Source: Salinarchaeum laminariae (GTDB taxonomy: Archaea > Halobacteriota > Halobacteria > Halobacteriales > Salinarchaeaceae). Taken from it: 64,000 nt of DNA. Position numbers and translations under genes: made by a program. Of this stretch, positions 24,012 to 31,812 are shown piece by piece. Positions within the stretch are counted from its first letter, which is position 1; each line of letters begins with the position of its first letter. Location of the stretch: NCBI RefSeq assembly GCF_023204835.1, contig NZ_CP096270.1:2108001-2172000 (forward strand), given 5' to 3'. Below the pieces are notes generated by a model that saw only the letters and a program-made list of their open reading frames with translations, ran no database searches and was not told where the DNA came from.

Positions 24012-25976
24012 CTACTCTCCGGTGAACTCCGGCTCGCGATCCTCCGAGAACGCCGCAGTGCCCTCAGCCGCGTCGTCGGTCGTCAGCAGCAGTGCAAACG
24101 CCTGACTCTCGAGATCGAGCCCCGCGTCCAGATCCTGATCCCGCCCCTGGTTCATCACGCGTTTTGCCTTCCGGAGGGCAATCGGCGGCCCGCTTACGAG
24201 ATCGGAGACGTACTCCTCGCAGACCTCGTCGAACGCTGCCGGCTCGACTGCGCGGTTGATGAGGCCCCAGTTCTCGGCGCGCTCGGCCGAGATGTGCTCG
24301 CCCCGGAACACCAGCTCCTTGGCGCGAGCGTCGCTCAGCATCCTGATCGCGCGCTGGGTTCCACCGCCACCGGGCAGCAGTCCGAGGTTGATCTCGGGGA
24401 AGCCGAACTCCGAGCCCTCCGTAGCGACTCGCAGGTCACAGGCCAGCGCGATCTCCAGGCCGCCGCCGAGACAGTATCCGTCGACCATCGCGAGCGTGGG
24501 TCGTGGGAACTCGGCGACGGTCTGGAACACTTTCGTCGGCTCGGACTCCTTCGCGGGTTCGATTCCCGCAAAGCCGCCGACGTCGGCACCGGCGCAGAAC
24601 GCGCGATCGCCGGCCCCCTCGAACGTCACCGCGCGGACCCCTTCCTCGTCGATGGACGTCAGGAGATCCACGATTGCGAAGCTCATGTCGTCGCTCAGAG
24701 CGTTGAGGCGCTCGGGCCGGTCCAGCACGATCTCCAGCAGGCCGTCCTCGTCGAGCTCCCACTCGAGCGTCGTGTACTCACTCGGCCCGGAGCCGGTGTC
24801 GTACTCGTAGAACCCCTGGCCAGCTTCTTCGCCAGTGTGGCCCGCTTCGACGAGTTCGACGAGGTACGGCGCGGGCTCGTAGCGGTCGTCACCGTGGGTT
24901 TCGTGGAGTTCGCGGAGCTGCTCGAGGATGCGGTCGAGTCCGAGCGCGTCGCCGCGCTTGCAGGTGCCCTCCGGGAACCCGGCGCCGAGGCGCATCCCAG
25001 TGTCGACGGCCTCCGGCGTTGCGACGTCGTCGCCGACGAGCTTGGCAGCCTCGTTGACCATCATCGCCTCGACGCGGAACCAGTCGAAGTCGCCCGCGTC
25101 GTCGGGACCGTAATCCGCGCCGTCGCCGTCCTCGTACTCGTAGTAGCCCACACCGGTCTTGCGGCCGAACTCCTCGGCGTCGACCTTCTCCTGCATGATC
25201 GGCGGGATCGGAACGCCCGCCTCTGAGCGGACGTGGTAGCCGATGTCGATGCCGTTCATGTCGGCCAGTTCGAAGGGGCCCATCGGGTAGCCTCGCTCGT
25301 GGACCAGGGTGGCGTCCGCGCCACGGATGGTCGCCTCGTCGCGGGAGACCATCCACGCGGGCTCGCTCGAGAACGGCCCGAGTACCGAGTTGACGACGAA
25401 CCCGTGGACGTCCTTCTTGACGCGAATCGGCGTCTTCTGTATCGACTCGACGAACTCGTAGCCGGCGTCGGCGGTGGCGTCGGTGGTCGCCTCGCCGTAG
25501 ATGACTTCGACGAGATCCATCTTCACGGGCGGATTGAAGAAGTGGAGGCCGAGCACCTGTTCGGGCCGATCCGTCCCCTCGGCGATCTCCGTGATCGACA
25601 GCGAGGACGTGTTCGAGGCGAGGATCGCGTCGTCGGGCGCGGCGTCGTCGAGCTCTCCGAAGACGTCGTGCTTGATCTCCATCTGCTCGGGTGCGGCCTC
25701 GATGACGAGATCGGCGTTTTCGGCCGCCGTTGCGAGCTCGGTCGTCGTGTCGATGCGATCGAGGACGTCGGCTGGACCCTGCTCGATGAGTCCCTTCTCC
25801 GAGAGCTTCTGCAGCGACCACTCGATGTTCTCGTAGCCGTCCTGGACGAACTCCTCTTCGACGTCCCGCATCACGACTTCGTACCCCGCGAGCGCTACGA
25901 CTTCCGCGATGCCGTGGCCCATGTTTCCCGCGCCGATGACGCCTACACGCTCGATCGAGCCACTGTCCACGACCAT
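24012..25976 (-). CDS. 3-hydroxyacyl-CoA dehydrogenase / enoyl-CoA hydratase fusion
   Basis: A 654-residue bifunctional beta-oxidation enzyme. Residues about 1-390 are the NAD-dependent 3-hydroxyacyl-CoA dehydrogenase (GVIGAGNMGHGIAE, ASNTSSLSITEIA, GLHFFNPPVKMDLVEV). Residues about 400-654 are an enoyl-CoA hydratase (FCAGADVGGFAG, YCLGGGLEIALACDLRVA, PEINLGLLPGGGGTQR with the catalytic Glu). This order is the reverse of bacterial FadB. Archaeal dehydrogenase-hydratase fusions of this order are known. A minus-strand TATA-like TTAACGTTTGAT (26000-26011) lies 24-35 bases upstream, so the transcript is probably leaderless. It is convergent with the ACAD11-like gene. Confidence 0.95.
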   Translation of the reverse strand: MVVDSGSIERVGVIGAGNMGHGIAEVVALAGYEVVMRDVEEEFVQDGYENIEWSLQKLSEKGLIEQGPADVLDRIDTTTELATAAENADLVIEAAPEQMEIKHDVFGELDDAAPDDAILASNTSSLSITEIAEGTDRPEQVLGLHFFNPPVKMDLVEVIYGEATTDATADAGYEFVESIQKTPIRVKKDVHGFVVNSVLGPFSSEPAWMVSRDEATIRGADATLVHERGYPMGPFELADMNGIDIGYHVRSEAGVPIPPIMQEKVDAEEFGRKTGVGYYEYEDGDGADYGPDDAGDFDWFRVEAMMVNEAAKLVGDDVATPEAVDTGMRLGAGFPEGTCKRGDALGLDRILEQLRELHETHGDDRYEPAPYLVELVEAGHTGEEAGQGFYEYDTGSGPSEYTTLEWELDEDGLLEIVLDRPERLNALSDDMSFAIVDLLTSIDEEGVRAVTFEGAGDRAFCAGADVGGFAGIEPAKESEPTKVFQTVAEFPRPTLAMVDGYCLGGGLEIALACDLRVATEGSEFGFPEINLGLLPGGGGTQRAIRMLSDARAKELVFRGEHISAERAENWGLINRAVEPAAFDEVCEEYVSDLVSGPPIALRKAKRVMNQGRDQDLDAGLDLESQAFALLLTTDDAAEGTAAFSEDREPEFTGE

Positions 25977-26066
25977 ATGCCTCCCTCGGCATCCACCATT
26001 ATCAAACGTTAAGGTTACTGCACCGCCTTGCCGCGGGCAGCGAGCGTCGGTCGCAGACTCGGTCCG

Positions 26067-26510
26067 TCACGCTTCGGGGTCCCGGCGCACGAAGACGTTG
26101 GATTTCCAGGAGAGTACGACCGTTCCGTCCGCCGTACTCGTCTCGACGGTCGATTTGACGAGGCCGCGCTCGGGGTCGCTCTCGAGAGGCCGCTTCTCCG
26201 TGACCTCCACGCGCACGCTGAGCTCGTCCCCAGGTCGCACCGGCTGGTGCCACCGCAGTTCGTCGACGCCTGGCGAGCCGAGATTCTCGCCTTCCCGGAA
26301 CTGGTTTGCAACGAGCATGCGCATCGTCACGGCACAGGTGTGCCAGCCCGACGCGATCAGGCCCCCGTAGGGATACTCCGCGGCGGCCTCTGGGTCGACG
26401 TGGAACGGCTGTGGGTCGTACTTCTCCGCGAAGGCGATCATCTCCGCCTCGGTCATCTCGTAGCTCCCGAACTCGTCGACGTTCCCGACCTCGACGGTTT
26501 CGTACTTCAT
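26067..26510 (-). CDS. MaoC-type hydratase / dehydratase
   Basis: A 147-residue hot-dog hydratase-like protein. The motif is FAEKYDPQPFHVDPEAA, followed by GLIASGWHTCAVTMRML and PGDELSVRVEVTEKR. The DPQPFH form is typical of MaoC dehydratases found in acyl-CoA and 3-hydroxypropionate-related clusters, and its stereochemistry is not known here. It sits between the APH-type kinase and the dehydrogenase/hydratase fusion, all on the minus strand, with about 50 bases to the kinase. Confidence 0.88.
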   Translation of the reverse strand: MKYETVEVGNVDEFGSYEMTEAEMIAFAEKYDPQPFHVDPEAAAEYPYGGLIASGWHTCAVTMRMLVANQFREGENLGSPGVDELRWHQPVRPGDELSVRVEVTEKRPLESDPERGLVKSTVETSTADGTVVLSWKSNVFVRRDPEA

Positions 26511-26562
26511 CGGTCCTCACCCACGGACTGCGCTCCCCAACCGAGTGCAGGCCAGGATCGCA

Positions 26563-27639
26563 TCATAGTGGCTCTTCTCCCTCGATGATCCGAACGGCAC
26601 GGTTGGCGAGTGCTGGCACGCGATCCTCCATCTTCGGGTACATCGGATTGTCCGAGTTCCCCTCGAGGTAGCGACGGTAGAACATCTCCCCGAGTCCAGC
26701 GAGCTTGTAGACTGCGAGCGTGCGATAGAATCGGTCGTGCTCCTCGGCGTACTCGAGCCCGGTCCGCTCCTCCCAGCGATCGACGAGCTCTCGCCGCGTC
26801 GGGTAGTCGGACTGTTCCATGAAGTCGGTCACGAGCTCGTCGATGACCGGTTCCGGGTCCTTGGCGTCGCGCCAGTAGGAGAGCATCCATCCGACGTCAC
26901 AGCGCGGGTCGCCCCGCGTGGCCATCTCCCAGTCGAAGACGGCCACCAGCTCGACGGGTCGCTGCGGACCGAACATCACGTTGTCGAGCTTGTAATCGCC
27001 GTGGACGAGCGTGTGGGGATGGTCGGCCGGACAGTTGTCTTCGAGCCAGTTACCGACGCGACCGAGCTCCGGTACCTCGCGCTCCTCGGCGGTGACCTCG
27101 AACGCCCAGGCCAGTTGCTTCCCCCAGCGCTCGACCTGGCGCTGGGTGTACCCTTCGGGGTGACCGAACTCGTCGAGCCCGACTGCTGTTGTGTCGACGC
27201 CGTGGATATCTGCGAGCGTATCTACGAGCTGCGTTCCGACCCGATTGCGAGCCTCACCGTTCGCGAACGCGTCGGGCTCGCCGTCGCGCAGGACGCTCCC
27301 CTCGACGCGTTCCATGACGTAGAAGTCGCTCCCGATGATCGCGTGATCCTCGCTCGCCGTCACCGTCGGTGGCACAGGGACGGCTGTGTCCTGCAGCGCG
27401 TCGATGACGGTGTACTCTCTGAGCACCTCGTGAGCGGTGTCGGCGGTCGATCCGGGCGGTGGCCGGCGGAGGACGAGCTCCGCATCGCCCCAGTCGACGA
27501 ACAGCGTCTCGTTGGAGTGGCCCTGCTCGTGTCGCTCGACCTCGTAGTGATCGGCGGGACCGAGTTCCGCCGCGAGGAAGGACTCGAGGGCGTCCAGGTC
27601 GACGAGGCGCTCGAAATACTCCTGGTGCCGGTCAGACAT
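26563..27639 (-). CDS. APH-type phosphotransferase, ACAD10/11-kinase-like
   Basis: A 358-residue protein-kinase-like fold phosphotransferase. Visible are the N-lobe YEVERHEQGHSNETLFVDWGDAELVLRRPP with the Lys/Arg-like substitution, PVPPTVTASEDHAIIGSDFYVMERVEGSV, catalytic LVHGDYKLDNVMF with HGD, and metal-binding VFDWEMATRGDPRCDVGWMLSYW. These motifs are those of the kinase domain that is fused to ACAD in ACAD10 and ACAD11. The ACAD11-like dehydrogenase is 2.5 kb away, so this may be a free-standing version that phosphorylates a 4-hydroxyacyl-CoA. The start at 27639 gives the expected domain length; an upstream start adds 127 low-quality residues. Confidence 0.9.
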   Translation of the reverse strand: MSDRHQEYFERLVDLDALESFLAAELGPADHYEVERHEQGHSNETLFVDWGDAELVLRRPPPGSTADTAHEVLREYTVIDALQDTAVPVPPTVTASEDHAIIGSDFYVMERVEGSVLRDGEPDAFANGEARNRVGTQLVDTLADIHGVDTTAVGLDEFGHPEGYTQRQVERWGKQLAWAFEVTAEEREVPELGRVGNWLEDNCPADHPHTLVHGDYKLDNVMFGPQRPVELVAVFDWEMATRGDPRCDVGWMLSYWRDAKDPEPVIDELVTDFMEQSDYPTRRELVDRWEERTGLEYAEEHDRFYRTLAVYKLAGLGEMFYRRYLEGNSDNPMYPKMEDRVPALANRAVRIIEGEEPL

Positions 27640-27706
27640 GAGGGAGCGTTCGCGGTCCCGGTAGGAAAGTGTGCGGGTCGGTAGCGTGGCTCCGTGGGGC
27701 CGTCGG

Positions 27707-28501
27707 CTATCGCCCCTCGAACTGGGGGTCGCGATCCTCGAGGAACGCGTCGACGCCTTCCTCGTGGTCGTGCGTGTCGAAGACGACTCCCTGTGCTGTC
27801 GACTCGTCTTCCAGCGCCCGCGGAAGCGACTTCTCCATACCATCCTGTAGGAGGCGTTTTGCGTGACGGAAGGCGACGGTCGGGCCGTTTGCGATCCGGC
27901 CAACCATTGCGGCGACCTCCTCGTCGAATGCCTCCGCGTCGTAAACGTGGTTGAACAGCCCCAGTTCCTCTCCCCTGTGGGCGTCGCAGATTTCGCCAGT
28001 GAACACGAGCTCCTTCGCAACGTTGACCCCGACCACTCTTGGAAGGAGATAGGACGTTCCGCCGTCTACGCTGAGCCCGACCTGATTGAACGTGAAGCCG
28101 ATGCTGGCACCCTCACTGGCGAGGACGACGTCGCACGCGATCGCGAGGTTTGCTCCCGCACCCACTGCGGGGCCGTCGACCTTCGCGACCGTTGGCTTCG
28201 GGAACCGTACCAGTTTCACCATCGTCTCGCTCAGTCCGCGTTCGAGTTGCGCCGTGGATTCGTCCAGCGAGATGTCCGAGTCGAGGCGCTCTTTCATCCC
28301 CGTGATGTCACCCCCCGCCGAGAACGCGCGGCCCTTCCCCTCGAGCACCACGCAGCGGACGTCGTTGCGCGTTTCCAGCTCGTCGAGCCGGTCACGGAGC
28401 GCTTCGGAGATCGGTCCCGTGACGGGGTTCATCCGATCCGGGCGGTTCAGTGTCACCGTCGCGATTTCGTCCTCGACGTCGACCAATACGGCGTCGCTCA
28501 T
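27707..28501 (-). CDS. Enoyl-CoA hydratase/isomerase family protein
   Basis: A 264-residue crotonase-fold protein. The oxyanion-hole motifs are RAFSAGGDITGMKER and DGPAVGAGANLAIACDVVLA. At the second active-site position the sequence is FNQVGLSVDGGTSYLLPR, with Asp where many isomerases of the PaaG type have Asp and classical hydratases have Glu. It is therefore likely an isomerase or a hydratase with altered specificity. It is the first of a minus-strand run (this gene, the kinase, MaoC, the fusion) that all point the same way. Confidence 0.88.
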   Translation of the reverse strand: MSDAVLVDVEDEIATVTLNRPDRMNPVTGPISEALRDRLDELETRNDVRCVVLEGKGRAFSAGGDITGMKERLDSDISLDESTAQLERGLSETMVKLVRFPKPTVAKVDGPAVGAGANLAIACDVVLASEGASIGFTFNQVGLSVDGGTSYLLPRVVGVNVAKELVFTGEICDAHRGEELGLFNHVYDAEAFDEEVAAMVGRIANGPTVAFRHAKRLLQDGMEKSLPRALEDESTAQGVVFDTHDHEEGVDAFLEDRDPQFEGR

Positions 28502-28658
28502 CGGTCTGCCTCCATCGTTTGTGACATACTGGCACGTCAGGTGGCGACCGAATAAATCTTCGCCAGCCCACGGCTCTCCCTCGACAGCTGGACGACAGCG
28601 ACCGGAATCGGCGACTGGTTTGGTGAATCGACGACCGGCCGGGTGGATCGATACCTAG

Positions 28659-28665
28659 TTTAATC
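28659..28665 (+). promoter_or_regulatory. TATA-like box for the acyl-CoA ligase gene
   Basis: TTTAATC ends 27 bases before the ATG at 28692, so the mRNA starts close to the start codon. A minus-strand AAGATTTATT (28551-28560) could serve the divergent enoyl-CoA hydratase gene. Confidence 0.5.
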
Positions 28666-28691
28666 ATCTTTGGGGATAGTTATCAATTCGT

Positions 28692-30344
28692 ATGCCAGGA
28701 GGCGCCAACCTCAATCTTCGATCGTTCCTGTGGCGTGGCGAGCGCATCTATCCCGATCAGGAGATCGTATCGCGCACGCACCAGGGATTGCATCGATACA
28801 CGTTCGCGGAGTATGCCGAGCGCTGTCGCAAGCTGGCGTCGGCGCTCGAGCGAGAGGGCGTCGAACGCGGCGATCGCGTCGCGACGTTCGCGTGGAACAA
28901 CCACTGGCACCAGGAGTGTTACTACGGCGTTGCCTGCATGGGTGCGCAGGTTCACATGATCAATCTCCTGTTGCCCGACGCCCACATCCAGCACATCGTG
29001 GAGGACGCCGGGGACCGGATTCTCGTCGTCGATCCGGTCATGCTCGAGAAGCTGGAGGGCGCCTACGACGAGACGGCCTTCTCGTCCGTCGAAAAGTACG
29101 TGGTGATGGGCGATCAGGTCCCAGAGACGTCGCTGGAGCCGGTCGTCGACTACGAATCTTTCATCGCCGACGGGGACCCAGAGTACGAGTTCCCGGAGCT
29201 GCCCGAGGACCAGCCCGCGGGCATGTGTTACACCTCCGGGACGACGGGGAAACCGAAAGGCGTCGAGTACACCCAGAAGATGTACTGGACGCAGGTCATG
29301 GCGCTCATGACCGGCGAGGTGGGTATACGCTCGGACGACGTCGAGTTGACCTACGTGCCAATGTTCCACGTCAGCGGCTGGTCGCGACCGTTCGCGACGA
29401 TCGCCGCGGGTGCCAAGACAGTTCTTCCGGGACCGGCGCCGGAAGCGGAGGATCTGGCCCAGCTCATCGAGGCCGAGGACGTCACGCTCTCGGCGGCGGT
29501 GCCGACGGTGTTCATGGACCTCCTCGAGTACGCTCGCGAGAACGAGGTCGACTTCTCGACGATCCGCTACTTCACGAGCGGCGGCTCCTCGACCCCGAAA
29601 TCCCTCATCAGCGAGTGGCGCGAGTCCCACGGCGTCGACCTCGTCTCCGGCTACGGCATGACGGAGACGACGCCGGTTACCCACGCCTACGCCCCGAAAC
29701 CCGGCCAGGATCCGACCGGCGACGAACTCGACGAGATCAGGTCGTACTCCGCCGGCGTCTCGCTCCCGGGCGTCGAGTTCAAAGTCGTCGACGAGGACGG
29801 CGAGGAGGTCCCCTGGGACGGCGAGAGCCTCGGCGAACTGTGGATGCGCGGCCCGTGGGTCAGCACAGAGTATTTCAACGCGCCCGACGCCACCGCCGAA
29901 TCCGTCACAGACGACGACTACCTGAAGACCGGCGACATCGTCCGCGTCACCGAGGAGGGGTACGTCGACGTCGTCGACCGGCTGGACGATCTCGTCAAGA
30001 GCGGTGGCGAGTGGATCGCCAGCGTCGAGGTCGAGAATCGCATCATGAGTCTGGACGACGTGGTCGAGGCTGCCGTCGTTCCGGTGCCCCACGATCGCTG
30101 GGACGAGCGACCCGCCGCGTTCGTGGTCCCGCGCGAGGGCGCCGACGAGGACCTCCTCCGCGACGACGTCCAGGCGATCGTCGCCGAGGAGTACCCGCGG
30201 TGGTGGGCACCCGACGCCGTCCGGTTCATCGACGAGATTCCGAAGGGGTCGACCGGGAAGTTCTCGAAACAGACCCTCCGGGAGCAGTTCGTCGACGAGG
30301 AGCTAACCGAGCAGGTCGCGGCGAACGCGCCGTCCCAGACCTGA
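28692..30344 (+). CDS. Acyl-CoA ligase (AMP-forming)
   Basis: A 550-residue adenylate-forming enzyme that activates a carboxylic acid to acyl-AMP and then acyl-CoA. Motifs: P-loop YTSGTTGKPKGVEYTQ, VSGWSRP, SGYGMTETTPV, YLKTGDIVRVTEEGYVDVVDRLDDLVKSGGEWIASVEVE (hinge), and the catalytic Lys in PKGSTGKFSK. It resembles the medium/long-chain AMP ligase family. Divergent from the enoyl-CoA hydratase and upstream of the alcohol and aldehyde dehydrogenases, so it is the entry point of the local acyl-CoA pathway by inference. Confidence 0.93.
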   Translation: MPGGANLNLRSFLWRGERIYPDQEIVSRTHQGLHRYTFAEYAERCRKLASALEREGVERGDRVATFAWNNHWHQECYYGVACMGAQVHMINLLLPDAHIQHIVEDAGDRILVVDPVMLEKLEGAYDETAFSSVEKYVVMGDQVPETSLEPVVDYESFIADGDPEYEFPELPEDQPAGMCYTSGTTGKPKGVEYTQKMYWTQVMALMTGEVGIRSDDVELTYVPMFHVSGWSRPFATIAAGAKTVLPGPAPEAEDLAQLIEAEDVTLSAAVPTVFMDLLEYARENEVDFSTIRYFTSGGSSTPKSLISEWRESHGVDLVSGYGMTETTPVTHAYAPKPGQDPTGDELDEIRSYSAGVSLPGVEFKVVDEDGEEVPWDGESLGELWMRGPWVSTEYFNAPDATAESVTDDDYLKTGDIVRVTEEGYVDVVDRLDDLVKSGGEWIASVEVENRIMSLDDVVEAAVVPVPHDRWDERPAAFVVPREGADEDLLRDDVQAIVAEEYPRWWAPDAVRFIDEIPKGSTGKFSKQTLREQFVDEELTEQVAANAPSQT

Positions 30345-30380
30345 GTAGGTTGTTCCCGGACTCATCGTTGTCCGGTCCTC

Positions 30381-30490
30381 ACAGCCCGCTTCTCACCACC
30401 CGCTCCCGCAGCCCTTCCAACTGTCCGCTTCCCACCGTCCATTCCCCACAGCCCGCTTCCAACTATCCGCTTCTGGCCGCTCGCTGCACA
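30381..30490. repeat. Degenerate pyrimidine-rich tandem repeat between ligase and alcohol dehydrogenase
   Basis: The plus strand is strongly C/T-rich. ACAGCCCGCTTC occurs at 30381-30392 and 30448-30459, and CCAACTGTCCGCTTC (30417-30431) recurs with one change at 30459-30473. No open frame is supported. Confidence 0.5.
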
Positions 30491-30590
30491 GCTCTCTTTC
30501 CCCCGCTCCGAATCGCCCTTCGGAGAGCGACCGCACACTGGTCGACGAGGGCACGTGGATTTTTGGCACACCTTGACGAAGTAACCGTTA

Positions 30591-31655
30591 ATGCGAGCAG
30601 CAGTCCTCGAGGAACACGGCGAACCGCTCTCCGTTCAGGAGGTCGAGTATCCCGAGCCGACAGCGGACCAGGTCGTCGTCGAGACCGAGGCCTGCGGGAT
30701 CTGTCGGAGCGACTGGCACGCCTGGCGTGGGGACTGGGAGTGGATGGGCATCTCGCCCTCGCCCGGCCAGATCCTCGGTCACGAGCCCACGGGCGTCGTC
30801 GCGGACGTCGGGGCCGACGTCGAGACGCTCTCGGAGGGCGACCGCGTCACGGTGCCCTTCCACCTCGGCGACGGGACCTGTCCCTACTGCCAGAACGGTC
30901 ACTCGAACGTCTGTGAAACCTCGATGCCGCTCGGATTCATCGGCGCCGCTCCGGGCGCGTTCGCTGAGGCCTTTCCCGTGCGCGAGGCGGATTTCAACGT
31001 CACGAAGCTACCCGATGGCGTCAACTTCGCGGAGATGGCAGCGCTTGGCTGTCGCTTCATGACGGCCTACCACGGGCTCACCGACCGCGCGGGACTCCGC
31101 CCGGGCGATACGGTGGCAATCCACGGCTGTGGCGGCGTCGGCCTCTCCGCGGTTCACATCGCCGACGCGCTCGGAGCGGTGCCGATCGCAGTCGACGTGC
31201 AGGAGGCGAAGCTCGATCGGGCCCGCGAACTCGGCGCCGCGGCGACGATCAACGGCGCCGAGGTCGACGACGTTCCCGGCGAGGTCTACGCCGCCAACGA
31301 CGGTAACGGAGCCGACGTGGCAATCGACGCGCTCGGGATCGAGGAGACATGCCAGAACTCCGTTCGGTCGCTCGACCGGACCGGGACGCACGTCCAGATC
31401 GGACTCTCCGAAGGCGACACCGGCGGTAATCTCTCCGTCCCCGTGGATCAGATGACCCTCCAGGAGATCGACTTCCACGGCAGCTACGGCATGCCGCTGG
31501 TCCGCTACGACGAGCTGTTCACGCTGATCGAGCGGGGAACGCTCCAGCCAGAGAAGATTATCGGCGAGCGACTCTCACTCGAGGACGCGCCCGAGACGCT
31601 CGCATCGATGGACGATTACGAGACGATCGGGATTCCGGTCATTACGGAGTTTTAG
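30591..31655 (+). CDS. Zinc-dependent alcohol dehydrogenase
   Basis: A 354-residue medium-chain alcohol dehydrogenase. Catalytic zinc ligands are Cys in CGICRSDWHAW and His in LGHEPTGVV. The structural zinc loop GDGTCPYCQNGHSNVC has three Cys plus an Asp where the first Cys usually sits. Nucleotide-binding fold: VAIHGCGGVGLSAVHIA with VDVQEAKLDRARELGA. Oxidises an alcohol to an aldehyde with NAD(P); the substrate is not known. The aldehyde dehydrogenase on the facing strand could finish the oxidation, but the two are not in one operon. Confidence 0.92.
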   Translation: MRAAVLEEHGEPLSVQEVEYPEPTADQVVVETEACGICRSDWHAWRGDWEWMGISPSPGQILGHEPTGVVADVGADVETLSEGDRVTVPFHLGDGTCPYCQNGHSNVCETSMPLGFIGAAPGAFAEAFPVREADFNVTKLPDGVNFAEMAALGCRFMTAYHGLTDRAGLRPGDTVAIHGCGGVGLSAVHIADALGAVPIAVDVQEAKLDRARELGAAATINGAEVDDVPGEVYAANDGNGADVAIDALGIEETCQNSVRSLDRTGTHVQIGLSEGDTGGNLSVPVDQMTLQEIDFHGSYGMPLVRYDELFTLIERGTLQPEKIIGERLSLEDAPETLASMDDYETIGIPVITEF

Positions 31656-31695
31656 AAGAAGCATCCGCGAGCGACCGGAGGCAGCCAGCGGTTCT

Positions 31696-31736
31696 CCGCA
31701 GGCGAGGAGCGAAGCTCGGAGCCTGCGGTTTTTTTT
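31696..31736 (+). terminator. Intrinsic-type terminator of the alcohol dehydrogenase gene
   Basis: CCGCAGGC (31696-31703) pairs with GCCTGCGG (31721-31728) and is followed directly by eight T, about 75 bases past the stop. A second inverted repeat downstream (GAGGAGGGTT at 31752-31761 with AACCCTCCTC at 31788-31797) is flanked by T6 and A7 runs; its A7 (31799-31805) gives a T7 on the minus strand just past the aldehyde dehydrogenase stop. Confidence 0.7.
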
Positions 31737-31812
31737 GGTCCAGATTTTTTGGAGGAGGGTTCCCGCAGCGAGCGAAGCGACCGAGGAAACCCTCCTCGAA
31801 AAAAAGGTGGGC

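Noticed and set aside
26563..28020. 127-residue N-terminal extension of the APH-type kinase
   Set aside because: It overlaps the enoyl-CoA hydratase gene, is Ser/Arg-rich and has no motif.
28670..30916. 748-codon plus-strand frame over the acyl-CoA ligase
   Set aside because: The translation is Arg-rich and repetitive, while the other plus frame gives a clear adenylate-forming enzyme.
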